DNA from: Mycolicibacterium sp. MU0050 | GTDB lineage: Bacteria > Actinomycetota > Actinomycetes > Mycobacteriales > Mycobacteriaceae | Assembly: GCF_963378085.1 (NCBI RefSeq) | Contig: NZ_OY726395.1 | Location: 372,001 to 436,000, forward strand | DNA length: 64,000 nt | Direction: 5' to 3' | Part shown: in pieces, positions 1-10,867 of the stretch | Numbering within the stretch: the stretch's first letter is position 1 | Layout: every line of letters begins with the position of its first letter | Program-made: the position numbers and the translations under genes | Notes under the pieces: model-generated | Databases searched by the model: none | What the model was told of the DNA's origin: nothing | What the model saw: the letters and a program-made list of their open reading frames with translations, nothing else

Positions 1-93
1 GGTACGAGCAGCGCGGAGGAGTGAGCGAATGAACGCCGCGATTCGACGCAGCGTTGCGAGGTACGAGCAGCGCGGAGGAGTGAGCGAATGAAC
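1..93 (+). repeat. 34-base direct repeat, period 59, duplicating the panC translation start region
   Basis: Bases 1-34 and 60-93 are identical. Each copy carries a GGAGG ribosome-binding stretch and an ATG. The second ATG (88) starts panC. The first ATG (29) opens a 20-codon reading frame whose TGA (89-91) overlaps the panC ATG as ATGA, a layout that could couple translation. The end of the gene upstream of panC probably lies in the first copy, since two frames stop there (TGA 22-24 or TGA 30-32). I cannot decide which, because the window begins at the repeat. Confidence 0.85.
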
Positions 94-1014
94 CCAGCCC
101 CGAAGTTCGTGCCCGGCGAGCTCAACGTCTATCCGGCGCCCGCGCAGGTGTCCGCGGTCACCAACGCCCTGCGGCAGACCGGCCGGCGGGTGATGCTGGT
201 GCCGACCATGGGGGCCCTGCACGACGGGCACATGAGCCTGGTGCGCGCGGCCAAGAAGGTGCCGGGATCCGTTGTGGTGGTGTCGATCTTCGTCAATCCG
301 CTGCAATTCGGCGCCGGCGAGGACCTGGAGGCCTATCCGCGCACCCTGGATGCCGACCTGGAGCTGTTGCGCGCCGAGGGTGTGGACATCGCGTTCACCC
401 CGAACGCCGCCGCCATGTACCCGAGCGGGCCGCGCACCACCGTTCATCCGGGACCGCTCGGCGCCGAGCTCGAAGGTGCGGCCCGTCCCACCCACTTCGC
501 GGGCATGCTCACCGTGGTGTTCAAGCTGCTGCAGATCGTCGGGCCGGACCGGGCGTTCTTCGGCGAGAAGGACTACCAGCAGCTGGTCCTGATCCGGCAG
601 ATGGCCGACGACCTGAACCTGCCCACACGGATCGTGGGGGTCCCCATCGTGCGGGAGGACGACGGGCTGGCCATGTCGTCGCGGAACCGCTACCTCGACG
701 CCGAGCAGCGCGCCCGCGCCGGCGCGTTGTCCGCGGCGCTGCTGGCCGGGCGCTATGCCGCAGCTCAAGGGCCCGCGGCCGCGGTGGCCGCGGCGCGCGC
801 GGTCCTCGACGACGTGCCCGACATCGAGGTCGACTATCTCGAGGTGCGCGGCCCGTGGCTCGAGCCCGCCCCGGCGCAGGGCACCGGCCGACTCTTGGTG
901 GCGGCTCGCCTGGGCACCACCCGGCTGCTGGACAACACGGCCGTCGAGCTGGGCAACGCCAGCGCCGACGGCTCCTACGCCGATGACCACCACGAACCCG
1001 CCTGGAGGAACTGA
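88..1014 (+). CDS. panC: Pantothenate synthetase (pantoate--beta-alanine ligase)
   Basis: Joins pantoate and beta-alanine with ATP to make pantothenate, the vitamin B5 step on the way to coenzyme A; cytoplasmic. The 308-residue length is normal for the family. The nucleotide-binding motif [10 protein letters not shown] is at residues 39-48, GEKDYQQ at 159-165 and the SSRN signature at 197-200. The ATG at 88 follows GGAGG by a normal distance. The stop overlaps panD by one base, so panC, panD and coaX form one tight operon supplying CoA precursors. The start region is duplicated upstream (bases 1-93). Confidence 0.97.
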   Translation: MNPAPKFVPGELNVYPAPAQVSAVTNALRQTGRRVMLVPTMGALHDGHMSLVRAAKKVPGSVVVVSIFVNPLQFGAGEDLEAYPRTLDADLELLRAEGVDIAFTPNAAAMYPSGPRTTVHPGPLGAELEGAARPTHFAGMLTVVFKLLQIVGPDRAFFGEKDYQQLVLIRQMADDLNLPTRIVGVPIVREDDGLAMSSRNRYLDAEQRARAGALSAALLAGRYAAAQGPAAAVAAARAVLDDVPDIEVDYLEVRGPWLEPAPAQGTGRLLVAARLGTTRLLDNTAVELGNASADGSYADDHHEPAWRN

Positions 1015-1439
1015 TGATGCGAACCATGCTCAAATCCAAGATCCACCGTGCGACCGTCACGCACGCCGATCTGCACTACGTGGGCTCGGTGACCATCGAT
1101 GCCGACCTGATGGACGCCGCGGACCTGTTGGAAGGCGAGCAGGTCACCATCGTCGACATCGACAACGGCGCGCGGTTGGTGACCTACGCGATCACCGGTG
1201 AGCGCGGCAGCGGCGTGATCGGGATCAACGGTGCCGCAGCGCATCTGGTCCATCCCGGCGACCTGGTGATCCTGATTGCCTACGGCACCATGGCGGACGC
1301 CGAGGCGCGCGCCTACCAGCCGCGGATCGTGTTCGTCGATGCCGACAACCGCCAGATCGACCTCGGGGAGCACGCCTCGGACCCGGCCTACGTGCCCGAC
1401 GACGCCGGCGAGTTGCTGTCCCCGCGGGGGCTGCGGTAG
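1014..1439 (+). CDS. panD: Aspartate 1-decarboxylase precursor
   Basis: Decarboxylates aspartate to beta-alanine, the second substrate of PanC. It is a pyruvoyl enzyme that cleaves itself between Gly24 and Ser25; that GS pair sits at exactly 24-25 when translation begins at the ATG at 1014, which is why I chose it over the ATG three bases later. The first 90 residues closely resemble M. tuberculosis PanD. The C-terminal tail is acidic and more divergent, as is usual for this family (in M. tuberculosis this tail matters for pyrazinoic acid action). It overlaps panC and coaX by one base each. Confidence 0.97.
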   Translation: MMRTMLKSKIHRATVTHADLHYVGSVTIDADLMDAADLLEGEQVTIVDIDNGARLVTYAITGERGSGVIGINGAAAHLVHPGDLVILIAYGTMADAEARAYQPRIVFVDADNRQIDLGEHASDPAYVPDDAGELLSPRGLR

Positions 1440-2254
1440 TGCTGCTGGCCATCGACGTCCGCAATACCCACACCGTCGTCGGCTTGGTCTCGGGTGCGGG
1501 CGACAACGCAAAAGTTGTGCAGCAGTGGAGGATTCGCACCGAACCCGAGGTCACTGCCGACGAGCTGGCGCTGACCATCGACGGCCTCATCGGGGACGAT
1601 TCGGACCGCCTCACCGGAGCCGTCGCGCTCTCGACGGTCCCGTCGATCCTGCACGAGATCAGGGGGATGCTCGAGCAGTACTGGGGCGCGGTGCCGCACG
1701 TGCTCATCGAACCGGGCGTGCGGACCGGGGTGCCGCTGTTGGTGGACAACCCCAAAGAGGTCGGCGCGGACCGGATTGTCAACTGCTTGGCGGCCTTTCA
1801 CAAGTATTCTGCGCCGGCCATCGTGGTGGACTTCGGTTCGTCCATCTGTGTCGACGTGGTGTCCGCCAAGGGCGAGTTTCTCGGCGGTGCCATTGCCCCG
1901 GGCGTTCAGGTGTCCTCCGATGCGGCGGCCGCGCGTTCGGCCGCGCTGCGGCGCGTGGAGATGACCCGCCCGCGCTCGGTGGTGGGGAAGAACACCGTCG
2001 AGTGCATGCAGGCCGGTGCGGTGTTCGGGTTCGCCGGCCTGGTCGAGGGCATCATCCGGCGGATCCGCGAGGACATCGACGGGTTCGACGGTGAGGACGT
2101 GGTGGTGGTCGCCACCGGGCACACCGCGCCGCTGCTGCTGCCCGAACTGCAGACCGCGGCCCGCTACGACCGGCATCTGACGCTCGACGGCCTGCGGCTG
2201 GTGTTCGAGCGCAACCGCGACGGTGGCCGCGGAAAGACCCGGCAGCCGGGCTGA
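1439..2254 (+). CDS. coaX: Type III pantothenate kinase
   Basis: Phosphorylates pantothenate, the first committed step of CoA synthesis, using the ASKHA fold rather than the CoaA fold. The 271-residue protein has the N-terminal phosphate-binding loop, here IDVRNTHT, where most bacteria have D-x-G-N-T; the same Arg is found in mycobacterial CoaX proteins as I recall them. GADRIVN and DFGSSICVD blocks follow in the usual order. GTG start at 1439 overlaps the panD stop. In M. tuberculosis the CoaA isozyme, not CoaX, is the essential one, so this gene may be dispensable. Confidence 0.93.
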   Translation: MLLAIDVRNTHTVVGLVSGAGDNAKVVQQWRIRTEPEVTADELALTIDGLIGDDSDRLTGAVALSTVPSILHEIRGMLEQYWGAVPHVLIEPGVRTGVPLLVDNPKEVGADRIVNCLAAFHKYSAPAIVVDFGSSICVDVVSAKGEFLGGAIAPGVQVSSDAAAARSAALRRVEMTRPRSVVGKNTVECMQAGAVFGFAGLVEGIIRRIREDIDGFDGEDVVVVATGHTAPLLLPELQTAARYDRHLTLDGLRLVFERNRDGGRGKTRQPG

Positions 2255-2341
2255 CCAGCTGTCGCGGCCGGCGGGGTCCAGGAACCGCCCGGGGCCGCGC
2301 GGAATGGGTTTATTGCGCCGGGTCATTTAGGCTGGCCCGAC

Positions 2342-3835
2342 GTGAGTGAGGCCGATCTTCCCGAACAGTTCCGGATTCGCCAGGCCAAGCGTGAACGTCT
2401 GCTGTCCGAAGGCCACGACCCGTACCCGGTCGTGGTTCCGCGCACGCACACGTTGGCGCAGATCCGGGCCGATTACCCGGACCTAGAACGCGACACCCAG
2501 ACCGGTGACACCGTCGGTGTCGCGGGGCGGGTCGTGTTCGCCCGGAACTCCGGCAAGCTGTGCTTCGCCACGCTGCAGGACGGGGACGGCACGCAGCTGC
2601 AGGCGATGATCAGCCTGGCCTCGACCGGGCAGGAGGCGCTGGACGCCTGGAAGAGCGACGTCGACCTCGGCGACATCGTCTTCGTCCGCGGCGAGGTGAT
2701 CAGTTCCCGTCGCGGCGAACTGTCGGTGCTCGCCGATTCCTGGCAGATGGCGTCGAAGGCCCTGCGTCCGCTGCCGGTCGCCCACAAGGAGATGAGCGAG
2801 GAGTCCCGGGTCCGGCAGCGCTACGTGGACCTCATCGTCCGGCCCGAAGCCCGCAAGGTCGCTCGGCAGCGCATCGCCGTCGTCCGCGCCGTGCGGTCGG
2901 CCCTGGAGCGGCGCGGTTTCCTCGAAGTCGAGACGCCGATGCTGCAGACCCAGGCCGGTGGCGCGGCCGCCCGCCCGTTCGTGACGCATTCCAATGCCCT
3001 CGACACCGATCTGTACCTGCGTATCGCGCCGGAACTGTTCCTGAAACGCTGTGTCGTGGGTGGCTTGGACAAGATCTTCGAGCTGAATCGGAACTTCCGA
3101 AACGAGGGCGCGGATTCCACCCATTCGCCGGAATTCGCGATGTTGGAGACATACCAGGCGTACGGCGACTACAACGATTCCGCGTTGGTGACGCGGGAGC
3201 TTATTCAAGAAGTCGCTGATGAAGCGTTGGGCACACGGCAGGTCCCCCTGCCGGATGGCTCACTGTACGACCTTGATGGCGAATGGCAATTCCTTCAAAT
3301 GTACGAGTCATTGTCGGAATCTCTGGGCGAGGAGATCACCCCGGGGACATCCGCGGAGCACTTGTGGGGCATTGCTGACCGGCTGGAGGTCGAGATCCCG
3401 CGGGACCGTGGTTACGGCCATGGCAAGCTGGTCGAAGAACTCTGGGAGTACAAGGTGGGCGACCACCTGTGGGCACCGACGTTCGTGCGGGATTTTCCGG
3501 TCGAGACAACGCCTTTGACCCGTCAGCACCGCAGCGTCGAGGGGGTCACCGAGAAATGGGACCTGTATATCCGCGGCTTCGAGCTGGCGACGGGCTACTC
3601 GGAGCTCATCGACCCGGTCATCCAGCGGGAGCGGTTCGCTGCCCAGGCGTTGGCGGCCGCGGCCGGTGACGACGAGGCCATGCAGCTCGACGAGGATTTC
3701 CTGGCCGCCATGGAGTATGCGATGCCGCCCACCACGGGCACCGGAATGGGAATCGATCGGTTGTTGATGGCGCTTACCGGCCTGTCAATTCGGGACACCG
3801 TTTTGTTCCCCATTGTGCGTCGACAGTCGAACTGA
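2342..3835 (+). CDS. lysS: Lysyl-tRNA synthetase, class II
   Basis: Charges tRNA-Lys with lysine. 497 residues, normal length: an N-terminal OB-fold anticodon-binding domain (about 60-165) and a class II catalytic domain. Motif 2 is seen as [14 protein letters not shown] and motif 3 as GTGMGIDRL near the C-terminus. GTG start at 2342 lies about eight bases after a TAGGCT -10-like hexamer (2328-2333) with no ribosome-binding site, suggesting a leaderless transcript. The stretch around 3180-3360 is lower in GC (55-62% in the lines I counted) than the first third of the gene (about 67%), a mild drop that could reflect recombination or chance. Confidence 0.97.
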   Translation: MSEADLPEQFRIRQAKRERLLSEGHDPYPVVVPRTHTLAQIRADYPDLERDTQTGDTVGVAGRVVFARNSGKLCFATLQDGDGTQLQAMISLASTGQEALDAWKSDVDLGDIVFVRGEVISSRRGELSVLADSWQMASKALRPLPVAHKEMSEESRVRQRYVDLIVRPEARKVARQRIAVVRAVRSALERRGFLEVETPMLQTQAGGAAARPFVTHSNALDTDLYLRIAPELFLKRCVVGGLDKIFELNRNFRNEGADSTHSPEFAMLETYQAYGDYNDSALVTRELIQEVADEALGTRQVPLPDGSLYDLDGEWQFLQMYESLSESLGEEITPGTSAEHLWGIADRLEVEIPRDRGYGHGKLVEELWEYKVGDHLWAPTFVRDFPVETTPLTRQHRSVEGVTEKWDLYIRGFELATGYSELIDPVIQRERFAAQALAAAAGDDEAMQLDEDFLAAMEYAMPPTTGTGMGIDRLLMALTGLSIRDTVLFPIVRRQSN

Positions 3836-3956
3836 CCCTGCGGGTTTTCTCGGGTTGTTGAACGGCCCCGATTCCTGTGGCACATTGGAATACTGACGGG
3901 TAGATTGCAATGAGTGCAGTCCCTGCTAATCGCATCGCAGAAGGGTCAGTGAGCTA

Positions 3957-4295
3957 ATGGCGAGGAAAGTTACCGTCACCCTGATCGACGATTTCGACGG
4001 TGAAGGCTCCGCTGACGAAACTGTGGAATTCGGGCTCGACGGCGTCACCTATGAGATCGACCTTTCGACCAAGAACGCCGCAAAATTGCGTTCCGATCTG
4101 AAGAAATGGGTGGAATCGGGCCGTCGGGTCGGCGGCCGCCGCCGGGGTCGTGCGCCGGCCAAGGGCGGCCGCGGCGCCATCGACCGCGAGCAGAGCGCCG
4201 CGATCCGCGAATGGGCCCGGCGCAACGGCCACAATGTGTCGACGCGCGGCCGCATTCCCGCCGACGTCATCGAGGCCTTCCACGCCGCGAACTGA
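3957..4295 (+). CDS. lsr2: Lsr2, nucleoid-associated H-NS-like silencer
   Basis: Small basic DNA-bridging protein that coats AT-rich DNA and silences horizontally acquired genes in mycobacteria. 112 residues: N-terminal dimerization domain (about 1-60), a basic Arg/Gly linker (56-72), and a C-terminal DNA-binding domain with the AT-hook-like RGR at 97-99. The ATG at 3957 is preceded by a weak purine-rich stretch; a 121-base gap from lysS leaves room for its own promoter. It may act on the lower-GC toxin/immunity genes at 47-48 kb (inference). Confidence 0.97.
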   Translation: MARKVTVTLIDDFDGEGSADETVEFGLDGVTYEIDLSTKNAAKLRSDLKKWVESGRRVGGRRRGRAPAKGGRGAIDREQSAAIREWARRNGHNVSTRGRIPADVIEAFHAAN

Positions 4296-4302
4296 GGCGT
4301 CC

Positions 4303-4320
4303 CCTCCCTGCGCCGGGAGG
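4303..4320 (+). terminator. Candidate hairpin terminator after lsr2
   Basis: CCTCCC (4303-4308) pairs with GGGAGG (4315-4320) across a six-base loop, starting eight bases after the lsr2 stop. There is no U-tract, which is common for mycobacterial terminators, so the call rests only on the stem and its position. Confidence 0.4.
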
Positions 4321-4340
4321 AAATTGCTGCCCGGGGTGGC

Positions 4341-4358
4341 TTTTCGCTAGCGGCGAAG
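4341..4358 (+). promoter_or_regulatory. ClgR-like operator upstream of clpC1
   Basis: TTCGC (4343-4347) and GCGAA (4353-4357) form an inverted repeat with a five-base spacer, matching the ClgR site described for actinomycetes (GTTCGC-N5-GCG type) as I remember it. ClgR is known to activate clp genes in mycobacteria. The site lies about 200 bases before clpC1, inside the 265-base gap 4296-4560. I saw no -35/-10 pair in the rest of the gap that I would defend, although TACAGT occurs at 4484-4489. Confidence 0.55.
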
Positions 4359-4560
4359 CACCGAGGAAACGAATCGGGGTATCCCGACGTTGCTCTACTA
4401 AGTCCAGAACGGACAGGGGGACCGGGCGGGGCCTCTTGAGCCCCAGGCGGGTACCAAGGTAACTCCCCATCCACCTCCGACCACTACAGTGGATGGCAGG
4501 CAAAGCGCTCACCCGCGGACGGGCGCCGTTTGCGCTATCGAGGGAAGCAGGTAACCACGG

Positions 4561-7110
<2,550 letters not shown>

Positions 7111-7123
7111 TCCGAGATACCCA

Positions 7124-7161
7124 CGACGGGCGGTGACTCCTCACGGGGTCACCGCCCGTCG
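7124..7161. terminator. Bidirectional hairpin terminator between clpC1 and cbiO
   Basis: CGACGGGCGGTGAC (7124-7137) is perfectly complementary to 7148-7161, and three more pairs (one G-T) extend the stem to 17 with a four-base loop. It sits between two convergent genes, 13 bases after the clpC1 stop and 10 before the cbiO stop, so it can serve both. Confidence 0.8.
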
Positions 7162-7171
7162 CGCGTCGCGG

Positions 7172-7963
7172 TCATACCTCGTCGGGGCGGAGCACGATCC
7201 GGTTCAGCCTGCGCGAGACCGCAGCACCCCACGGAATGGTCAGCCGGGCGCCGGCGAGCAACTCGTCGTCGCACAGCAGCTCATGGGTTGTGCCGCGCCG
7301 CACGGTGCGGTCGCCCAGCACCAGGCTCTCGCGGGACCAGGTCCACGCCACGTCGACGTCGTGGGTGGCCAGGACGACGGCGGTGCCCGCGTCGGCCAGC
7401 GCGCTGAGCGTGTCGAGGAGTTCCTCGACCGCCTGCGGATCCAGCCCGGCGGTGGCCTCGTCGAGCAGGAGCACGCGCGGGCGCATCGCCACCGCCCCGG
7501 CGATGCTGACCCGCTTGCGCTCGCCGAAGGACAGATGGTTGGGGGTGCGGTCGGCGAGGTCGCCGATGCCCAGCGCCGCCATCGCCTCGTCGACGCGGGC
7601 CACCACCTCCGCGCGGTCCAGGCCCAGGTTGGCCGGCCCGAAGGAGACGTCCGCGCGCACGGTCGCCCCGACGATCTGGTCGTCGGGTTCCTGCAGCACC
7701 ATCTGCACCCGGGTCCGCAGCCGGGTACGGTCTGCGCGGGAGGACTTCAGCGCGGCGCCGTCGAGCAGCACCGCGCCCGTCGTCGGCGTGGCGAGACCGA
7801 CCAGGATGCGCAGCAGGGTCGTCTTGCCGGATCCGTTGGCGCCCAACAGCGCAATCCGTTCACCGGGCTGCAGCGACAAGCTGACGCCGTCGAAGACCTG
7901 CGGCCCCCGCGGATAGGAGAACCCGACGTCGCGCAGCGCCAGGATCCCGTCCACGTCACACAC
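7172..7963 (-). CDS. cbiO: Cobalt ECF transporter ATPase CbiO
   Basis: ATP-binding subunit that powers uptake by the CbiMNQO cobalt importer. 263 residues with Walker A GANGSGKT at 41-48, a Q-loop, the signature LSFGERKR near 144, Walker B LLLDEAT and a switch His in ATHDVD. It is the last gene of a leftward operon (cbiM, cbiN, cbiQ, cbiO). Two GTG starts are possible, 7963 or 7954; the longer overlaps the end of cbiQ by eight bases. The cobalamin riboswitch at the head of the operon supports a cobalt substrate over nickel. Confidence 0.9.
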   Translation of the reverse strand: MCDVDGILALRDVGFSYPRGPQVFDGVSLSLQPGERIALLGANGSGKTTLLRILVGLATPTTGAVLLDGAALKSSRADRTRLRTRVQMVLQEPDDQIVGATVRADVSFGPANLGLDRAEVVARVDEAMAALGIGDLADRTPNHLSFGERKRVSIAGAVAMRPRVLLLDEATAGLDPQAVEELLDTLSALADAGTAVVLATHDVDVAWTWSRESLVLGDRTVRRGTTHELLCDDELLAGARLTIPWGAAVSRRLNRIVLRPDEV

Positions 7964-8702
7964 CCTGCCAGGCCCGCCAACTCGCCACCGCGGCCACCGC
8001 CACGACCGTCAGCGCCGCGGCGATCACGGCCAGCCGGGCCGGGCGCACCGGCCGGTCGGCGGTGAGCACCGCGGTCATGCCCGGTTCGGCGCGCAGCGAC
8101 ATCGCCTCCGACATGGCCCGGGCCCGCCCGGTGGCGCGCACGAAGATGAGCGCCGACTGCGCGCCGATCACCACGATCGCGCCCCGCGGGTCCCGCAATC
8201 CCAGCCGCAGGGTGACCGCCTCCCGCGCCGTCCGCGCGGACCGCACGAGAATTCCGACCAACCGGAACGTCAGGTCGGCCACGTGGCACAGCGCCGCCGG
8301 CATCCCGGCCCGCCGCGCCAGGTCGAGCAGGTCGGCCATCGACGTCGTCATGGCCAAGCCGATGGTCGCCGCCGACGCGGCGATCGACCGCAGCGCGGTG
8401 TTCACTGCGATCTCGACGCCGCCCGGTTCCAAGTGCGGCCCGCCCCGCAGGCTCACCGCGATCGGCAGCGACCCGATCGCGATGAACACCGCGGGCCCCA
8501 GCAGCGCCAGGACGAACAGGCGTGGCCGGACCCGCGCCAGGCCCAGCGTCGCCACCGCCGTGGCCAGCAACACCAGCGGCGCGCCGGTGCGCGGGGGCAG
8601 CAGCATCGCGCACAGCAGCAGCCCGCCGTAGAGGCAGACCTTCTCGGCGGCGGGATCGGTCGACCACCGGTTCTGCGCGGCGCTGACCTCCAGCGGGTTC
8701 AC
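7956..8702 (-). CDS. cbiQ: Cobalt ECF transporter T component CbiQ
   Basis: Integral membrane scaffold that couples the ATPase to the substrate-capturing CbiM/CbiN. 248 residues with several hydrophobic segments in the first 110 residues and an Ala-Arg-rich coupling region (FVRATGRARAMSEAMSLR) of the kind ECF T proteins use to contact the ATPases. GTG start at 8702, 24 bases after the CbiN-like gene. The C-terminus ends in a last hydrophobic helix. Confidence 0.88.
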   Translation of the reverse strand: MNPLEVSAAQNRWSTDPAAEKVCLYGGLLLCAMLLPPRTGAPLVLLATAVATLGLARVRPRLFVLALLGPAVFIAIGSLPIAVSLRGGPHLEPGGVEIAVNTALRSIAASAATIGLAMTTSMADLLDLARRAGMPAALCHVADLTFRLVGILVRSARTAREAVTLRLGLRDPRGAIVVIGAQSALIFVRATGRARAMSEAMSLRAEPGMTAVLTADRPVRPARLAVIAAALTVVAVAAVASWRAWQGV

Positions 8703-8726
8703 GGGACCGACACCGCCGTCACCGCG

Positions 8727-9092
8727 TCACGCGTCGTCGCCGCCCGAGGCCGTCGCGGACAGGGTCTCCGTCCGGCCACGGTGCCGGCCGGCGTACCAAC
8801 CGATCGCGCCGCCCAGGACGATGCCGCCGAGTCCGGCCTGTAGCGCGAACAGCCCGGACTCGACCTCGCCGGGCAACTCGCCGACCAGCGGGGAGAACCA
8901 CGGTTCGTAGTCCTCGTGGATCTCGGTGATCACTTCCTCGGCTTGGCCGTCGGCGCCGCCGAACTCGGCGTCGGCGTCGCGGGCGTAGCCGTAGAGCAGG
9001 GACGCGACGGCGATTGCGGCCGCGAGCGCCAGCAGGGCAAGGGTCAGCACCGCGACGGAACGCCCGGAGCGGTGGTCGGTTCCGGTACTCAT
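8727..9092 (-). CDS. CbiN-like (PDGLE-type) small membrane component
   Basis: 121-residue protein with two transmembrane segments (about 13-33 and 84-104) separated by an acidic extracytoplasmic loop. This is the shape of CbiN/PDGLE-domain accessory subunits that assist CbiM in metal capture. The ATG (9090-9092) overlaps the cbiM stop as ATGA, indicating coupled translation. The assignment rests mostly on topology and on position between cbiM and cbiQ; the sequence itself is divergent (a [11 protein letters not shown] block resembles the usual loop end). Confidence 0.75.
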   Translation of the reverse strand: MSTGTDHRSGRSVAVLTLALLALAAAIAVASLLYGYARDADAEFGGADGQAEEVITEIHEDYEPWFSPLVGELPGEVESGLFALQAGLGGIVLGGAIGWYAGRHRGRTETLSATASGGDDA

Positions 9093-9799
9093 GCTCGCTC
9101 CTCCACGATCTCGTCGTCCGCGCCTGCCGGCACGTCCTTGCGCCTGAGGAACCCCAGTTTCAACAGTTCCGACGACGCCACCTGGATCAGCACGCGCACC
9201 ACGACCACGGTGACCAGGCCCTCGACGATCGCGAGCGGCACCTGCGTGATCGCGAAGACACCCAAGAATTCGACGAGGCTCTCCGCGAAGCCGCCCTCGG
9301 CGGCCGGGAAGGCCAGCGCCAGCTGCAGGCTGGTGACGACGTAGGTGACCAGGTCGGCGACGAAGGCCAGCGCGAACACCGCCGGCAGCAGGCCGACCCC
9401 GGCCCGGCGGAGCGCGAAGAACACCGCGAAGCCGGCCCACGGCCCGGCGATGGCCATCGAGAAGGCGTTGGCCCCCAAAGTCGTGATCCCGCCGTGCGCC
9501 AGCAGCAGGGCCTGGAACAGCAGGACAATGGTGCCCAGGAACGCCATCACCGGCGGTCGGAAGATCGCGGTGCCCAGGCCGGTGCCGGTGGGGTGCGAAC
9601 TCGACCCGGTCACCGACGGCAGCTTGATCGCCGACATGACGAAGGAGAACGCGCCGACCGCGGCCAGCAGCGGGCCCGCCGAGGGGTGCTGCCGGACGGT
9701 CACGACCACCTGTCTGGCGCCGTAGATGACGAAGGGCGCCGCGGCGATGGTCCAGGCCACCGCGTGCGCCGGGGGTAGGAACCCCTCAGCAATGTGCAT
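9089..9799 (-). CDS. cbiM: Cobalt ECF transporter S component CbiM
   Basis: Membrane protein that binds the metal ion. It begins [10 protein letters not shown]; in this family the N-terminal Met-His forms the metal site, so the ATG at 9799 must be the true start even though the frame is open 36 bases further. 236 residues with six or seven hydrophobic segments and conserved [12 protein letters not shown] and [18 protein letters not shown] blocks. First gene of the cobalt operon, directly behind the cobalamin riboswitch: low B12 should allow its expression. Confidence 0.93.
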   Translation of the reverse strand: MHIAEGFLPPAHAVAWTIAAAPFVIYGARQVVVTVRQHPSAGPLLAAVGAFSFVMSAIKLPSVTGSSSHPTGTGLGTAIFRPPVMAFLGTIVLLFQALLLAHGGITTLGANAFSMAIAGPWAGFAVFFALRRAGVGLLPAVFALAFVADLVTYVVTSLQLALAFPAAEGGFAESLVEFLGVFAITQVPLAIVEGLVTVVVVRVLIQVASSELLKLGFLRRKDVPAGADDEIVEERA

Positions 9800-9844
9800 G
9801 GTCGTATGCCTTTCCGCCCAGCACCTCGTGGGCATCGATGTCGG

Positions 9845-10040
9845 TGCTGAGGCCGGTCTCCTGGCTCACGGGTCCCGTGGACCACGTTCGATGGTCCGCA
9901 ACGGCGGTGTCCGCCTTCCCACCCGGGCGTGATGCCCGAGCAGTGGCGTGGAGGACACCGTCTTCCCGCTTACAGTGGCGAGGGCCGCCCCGGATTTTCA
10001 CCGAGTTCCCGTACACCGCAGCAGGGGGAGCATACCGCCG
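9845..10040 (-). promoter_or_regulatory. Cobalamin (AdoCbl) riboswitch ahead of cbiM
   Basis: Read on the minus strand, the sequence carries the conserved blocks in order: GGTGAAAATCCGGGGC, then GCCACTGTAAGCGGGAAG, then the B12 box GAGCCAGGAGACCGGCC (9851-9868). The end at about 10040 is approximate. About 45 bases separate the B12 box from the cbiM ATG, enough for an element that hides the ribosome-binding site. Expected behaviour from the family: coenzyme B12 binding shuts off cobalt uptake. Confidence 0.92.
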
Positions 10041-10127
10041 CACGCGGCGCCGGGAGTTGTTTGCCCGGGAGTGCGAATTCGCCGCCGCGCTCGGCGTGGT
10101 CCGGCTGCGCTACCTTGGTGCCAGTAG

Positions 10128-10219
10128 AACCACGCGGGAGTGCACGCCGAGTGCGCTGAGAGGACGGCTGCGGGCCGTCGACCGTATGCACCTGTCCGGG
10201 TAATGCCGGCGTAGGGAGT
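10128..10219 (+). promoter_or_regulatory. TPP riboswitch (THI element) ahead of ykoE
   Basis: The plus strand shows the thiamine-pyrophosphate aptamer: GGGAGTGC, then GCTGAGA (CTGAGA at 10156-10161), then GACCGTATGCACCTG and CCGGGTAATGCCGG (10196-10209) ending GTAGGGA (10211-10217). The ATG of ykoE follows at 10229, so the 3' end of the aptamer with its GGGAG also serves as the ribosome-binding site, suggesting control of translation initiation. Together with the cobalamin riboswitch it accounts for most of the 429-base gap 9800-10228. Confidence 0.93.
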
Positions 10220-10228
10220 GAACAGCAG

Positions 10229-10867
10229 ATGACGGACCATTCCGAGCCTGATGTCGTCGGCGACCGAGGCCGGCCTCGGGTGTATCGCTGGCGGGTGGTC
10301 GACATCGTGGTGGCCAGCGTGCTCGCGGTCGCGGCCGGGCTGGTGTTCGTGCTGTGGAACATCGCCTCCAACCCGCTGACCGCTCCGCTCAGTGCGCTGC
10401 TGCCGGGCCTGCAGGCCCTGGCCGGTGGCGGGTGGCTGTTCGCCGGGGTGCTGGTGGGGCTGGTGATCCGCAAGCCGGGGGCGGCGCTCTACGGCGAGTT
10501 GGTCGCCGCCACGGTGTCGGCGCTGGTCGGCAACCAGTGGGGCGTGCTCACCCTCGAGTGCGGCCTGGTCCAGGGATTGGGCGCCGAGCTGGTGTTCGCG
10601 GTGTTCCTGTACCGGGTGTGGAACCTGCCGGTCGCGGTGCTCGCCGGCGCCACCGCCGGCCTGGCGATGGCCCTCAACGACCTCGTTCTCTGGTATCCCG
10701 GTGCGGCGATGGCCTTCGCCGCCACCTACACCGTCGCCGGGATCGTCTCCGGGGCGCTGCTCGCGGGTGTGCTGTCGTGGTTCGCGGTCCGCGGTCTGGC
10801 CAAGACCGGCGCGTTGTCGCGTTTCGCCTCGGGGCGGGCGGTGGCGAGCAGCGACGTCGCGCGGTGA
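10229..10867 (+). CDS. ykoE: ECF transporter S component, YkoE family (thiamine/HMP)
   Basis: Substrate-binding membrane subunit of an energy-coupling-factor importer. 212 residues with five or six hydrophobic helices and the YkoE-type central block GELVAATVSALVGNQWG. YkoE proteins are associated with thiamine or its hydroxymethylpyrimidine (HMP) precursor, and the TPP riboswitch immediately upstream supports that here. The stop overlaps the GTG start of the ATPase gene. The exact ligand (thiamine or HMP) cannot be read from sequence. Confidence 0.9.
   Translation: MTDHSEPDVVGDRGRPRVYRWRVVDIVVASVLAVAAGLVFVLWNIASNPLTAPLSALLPGLQALAGGGWLFAGVLVGLVIRKPGAALYGELVAATVSALVGNQWGVLTLECGLVQGLGAELVFAVFLYRVWNLPVAVLAGATAGLAMALNDLVLWYPGAAMAFAATYTVAGIVSGALLAGVLSWFAVRGLAKTGALSRFASGRAVASSDVAR

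Noticed and set aside
3040..3360. Foreign segment inside lysS
   Set aside because: GC dips to 55-62%, but the protein stays a close match to mycobacterial LysS throughout, so the signal is too weak for a separate claim.
7124..7161. Mobile-element end repeat
   Set aside because: The inverted repeat is compact with a four-base loop between convergent genes, as expected for a terminator; no second copy seen.
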